NCBI GenBank assembly: GCA_017545225.1 | Contig: JAFWPR010000167.1 | Location: forward strand, 1-34,727 | Length of the DNA stretch: 34,727 nucleotides | Direction: 5' to 3' | Source of the DNA: Clostridia bacterium | Lineage (GTDB): Bacteria; Bacillota; Clostridia; Oscillospirales; CAG-272 | In this document: positions 33,740 to 34,727 of the stretch, one piece after another | Layout: each line of letters starts with the position of its first letter | How positions within the stretch are numbered: the first letter of the stretch is position 1 | Notes under the pieces: generated by a model | Told to the model about the DNA's origin: nothing | What the model saw: only the letters and a program-made list of their open reading frames with translations | Databases searched by the model: none | Made by a program: the position numbers and the translations under genes

Positions 33740-34684
33740 ATGAAAATGAAGGATATCCGATATCTCCCCGAGGGGGCGAGGCTGAACACAACAGAAAACA
33801 AGTTTTATACAAACGCCGAAAATGGCCTTGCGAAGGCGAGGGCGGCGGGCGCGATCCTCGAAGGGCGGGCGCTGGAGTGCTCCCCGCGAGACATGTCGCT
33901 TCTCGTCGATCTCGGCGGCTCGTTCGGCGTGATCCCGCGCGGCGAGGCGGGCAGGGGAGAGGGCGGCGCGCCCGTCCGCGACATCGCCGTGATAACGCGC
34001 GTTTCGCGCGCCGTTTGCTTCAAGGTGATCGCCCTGCCGGGCGAGAGGGGGCCTTACGCAGTCCTCTCCCGCCGCGCGGCGCAGGACGAATGCGAGGAGA
34101 ATTATCTCTCGCGTCTTTTGCCCGGCGACGTGATACCCGCCGCCGTCACGCACATAGAGCCGTTCGGTGCGTTCGTCGATATCGGATGCGGCGTCGTGTC
34201 GCTCCTGACCGTCGACACGGTCTCCGTCTCGCGCATCGCGTCGCCCGCCGACCGCTTTTCGGTCGGAGACGCGGTCTCCGCCGTCGTCAGATCGCGCGAT
34301 CCCGAAACGGGACGGATATTCCTCACCCACCGCGAGCTGCTCGGGACGTGGGAGGAAAACGCGAGGGAGATAAAACCGTCCGCGACCGTCCGCGGGATCG
34401 TCCGAAGCGTAGAGAGCTACGGCATTTTCGTCGAGCTGTTCCCGAACCTCGCGGGTCTCGCGGAGTATAAGGAAGGGGTCGTCCCGGGCGACCCCTGCGC
34501 GGTATTCATAAAGAGTATCATCCCGGAAAAGATGAAGGTCAAGCTCGTTCTCGTGGACTGCGGAGGCGGTGAGGTGAGGATCCCCGTCAGATACTATCTC
34601 GACGCGGAGAATACCCGCCGCATCGACCGCTGGCGGTATTCGCCCGCCTGCTGTTCCCGCGTCATTGAGACCGTCTTCTCATGA
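33740..34684 (+). CDS. S1 RNA-binding domain protein, ribosomal-protein-S1-like (314 aa)
   Basis: Three S1-type OB folds are visible: about residues 36-110, 125-205 (the most canonical: LLPGDVIPAAVTHIEPFGAFVDIGCG) and 213-275 (ATVRGIVRSVESYGIFVEL). The C-terminus is a short basic tail. It is likely a translation or RNA-associated protein; Clostridia often have such short S1 proteins in place of, or in addition to, the long ribosomal S1. The exact role cannot be given. SD GAAAGG precedes ATG; a second ATG six bases later is an alternative start. GC-rich codon use matches the chromosome, not the defence island. Confidence 0.8.
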   Translation: MKMKDIRYLPEGARLNTTENKFYTNAENGLAKARAAGAILEGRALECSPRDMSLLVDLGGSFGVIPRGEAGRGEGGAPVRDIAVITRVSRAVCFKVIALPGERGPYAVLSRRAAQDECEENYLSRLLPGDVIPAAVTHIEPFGAFVDIGCGVVSLLTVDTVSVSRIASPADRFSVGDAVSAVVRSRDPETGRIFLTHRELLGTWEENAREIKPSATVRGIVRSVESYGIFVELFPNLAGLAEYKEGVVPGDPCAVFIKSIIPEKMKVKLVLVDCGGGEVRIPVRYYLDAENTRRIDRWRYSPACCSRVIETVFS

Positions 34685-34724
34685 AAAGCTCCGTTCCGCG
34701 ATTTCATCGCGGGACGGAGCTTTT
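34684..34724 (+). terminator. Intrinsic terminator after the S1-domain gene
   Basis: AAAAGCTCCGT.CCGCG pairs with CGCGG.ACGGAGCTTTT around a 7-nt loop, with one internal mismatch and a T-run. Confidence 0.85.
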
Positions 34725-34727
34725 AAT

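Noticed and set aside
1-34727. tRNA, rRNA, insertion sequences and transposases
   Set aside because: None recognised on either strand by reading; tRNA genes could be missed without a covariance search.

Overview
The window reads as a stretch of chromosome from a GC-rich Bacillota of the class Clostridia, probably an uncultured gut-type lineage. The basis is Gram-positive architecture (SLH domains, a sorting-signal-like C-terminus, lipoproteins), SD sequences of the GGAGG/GAGGTGATC type, near-consensus sigmaA promoters, and a PlsY-type acyltransferase. No rRNA or tRNA gene was seen, so a genus cannot be named.

Region 1 (1-7640) is the distal late module of a phage or prophage, all on the plus strand. 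It holds two small neck/connector-like genes, a 594-aa tail/neck protein, a 52-aa protein, a 236-aa Ala/Glu-rich protein, a 736-aa receptor-binding protein with a BppU-like N-terminus and an SGNH esterase C-terminus, a 247-aa fibre-like protein, then holin, amidase endolysin and an XhlA-like protein. It ends at a strong bidirectional terminator. No tape-measure gene lies between neck and fibre genes, which hints at a short-tailed phage.

Region 2 (7640-21260) is ordinary chromosome with many cell-surface and lipid genes: a secreted CBM9-like protein with a Gly-rich stalk; plsY plus a diacylglycerol-kinase-family gene; a 1292-aa surface protein joining a metallophosphoesterase, a LamG-like domain, three SLH repeats and a full-length serpin; two divergent paralogous solute-binding lipoproteins without permeases; an alpha/beta hydrolase plus MATE transporter operon; and a PAP2 phosphatase. 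Intrinsic terminators separate most units.

Region 3 (21270-33620) is a defence island, entirely on the minus strand. In transcription order it contains a Fic protein with a winged helix, HsdM, a HipA/CtkA-like kinase, a HEPN/Abi-like 270-aa protein, HsdS, a two-TM 203-aa protein, AbiH, a 59-aa protein, HsdR and a BRO-N-Fic protein. The core (about 25.5-29.8 kb) is visibly AT-rich compared with its flanks. A perfect-consensus promoter (TTGACA-N17-TATAAT) lies among repeated TTTGATCA-type inverted repeats upstream of the first gene. Between the 203-aa gene and abiH is a composite scar, an hsdR 5' end joined to an hsdS 3' end. It suggests that two versions of the same operon, each with different cargo in the hsdS-hsdR gap, were fused.

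Region 4 (33650-34727) is back to GC-rich chromosome: a protein with three S1 RNA-binding domains and its terminator.
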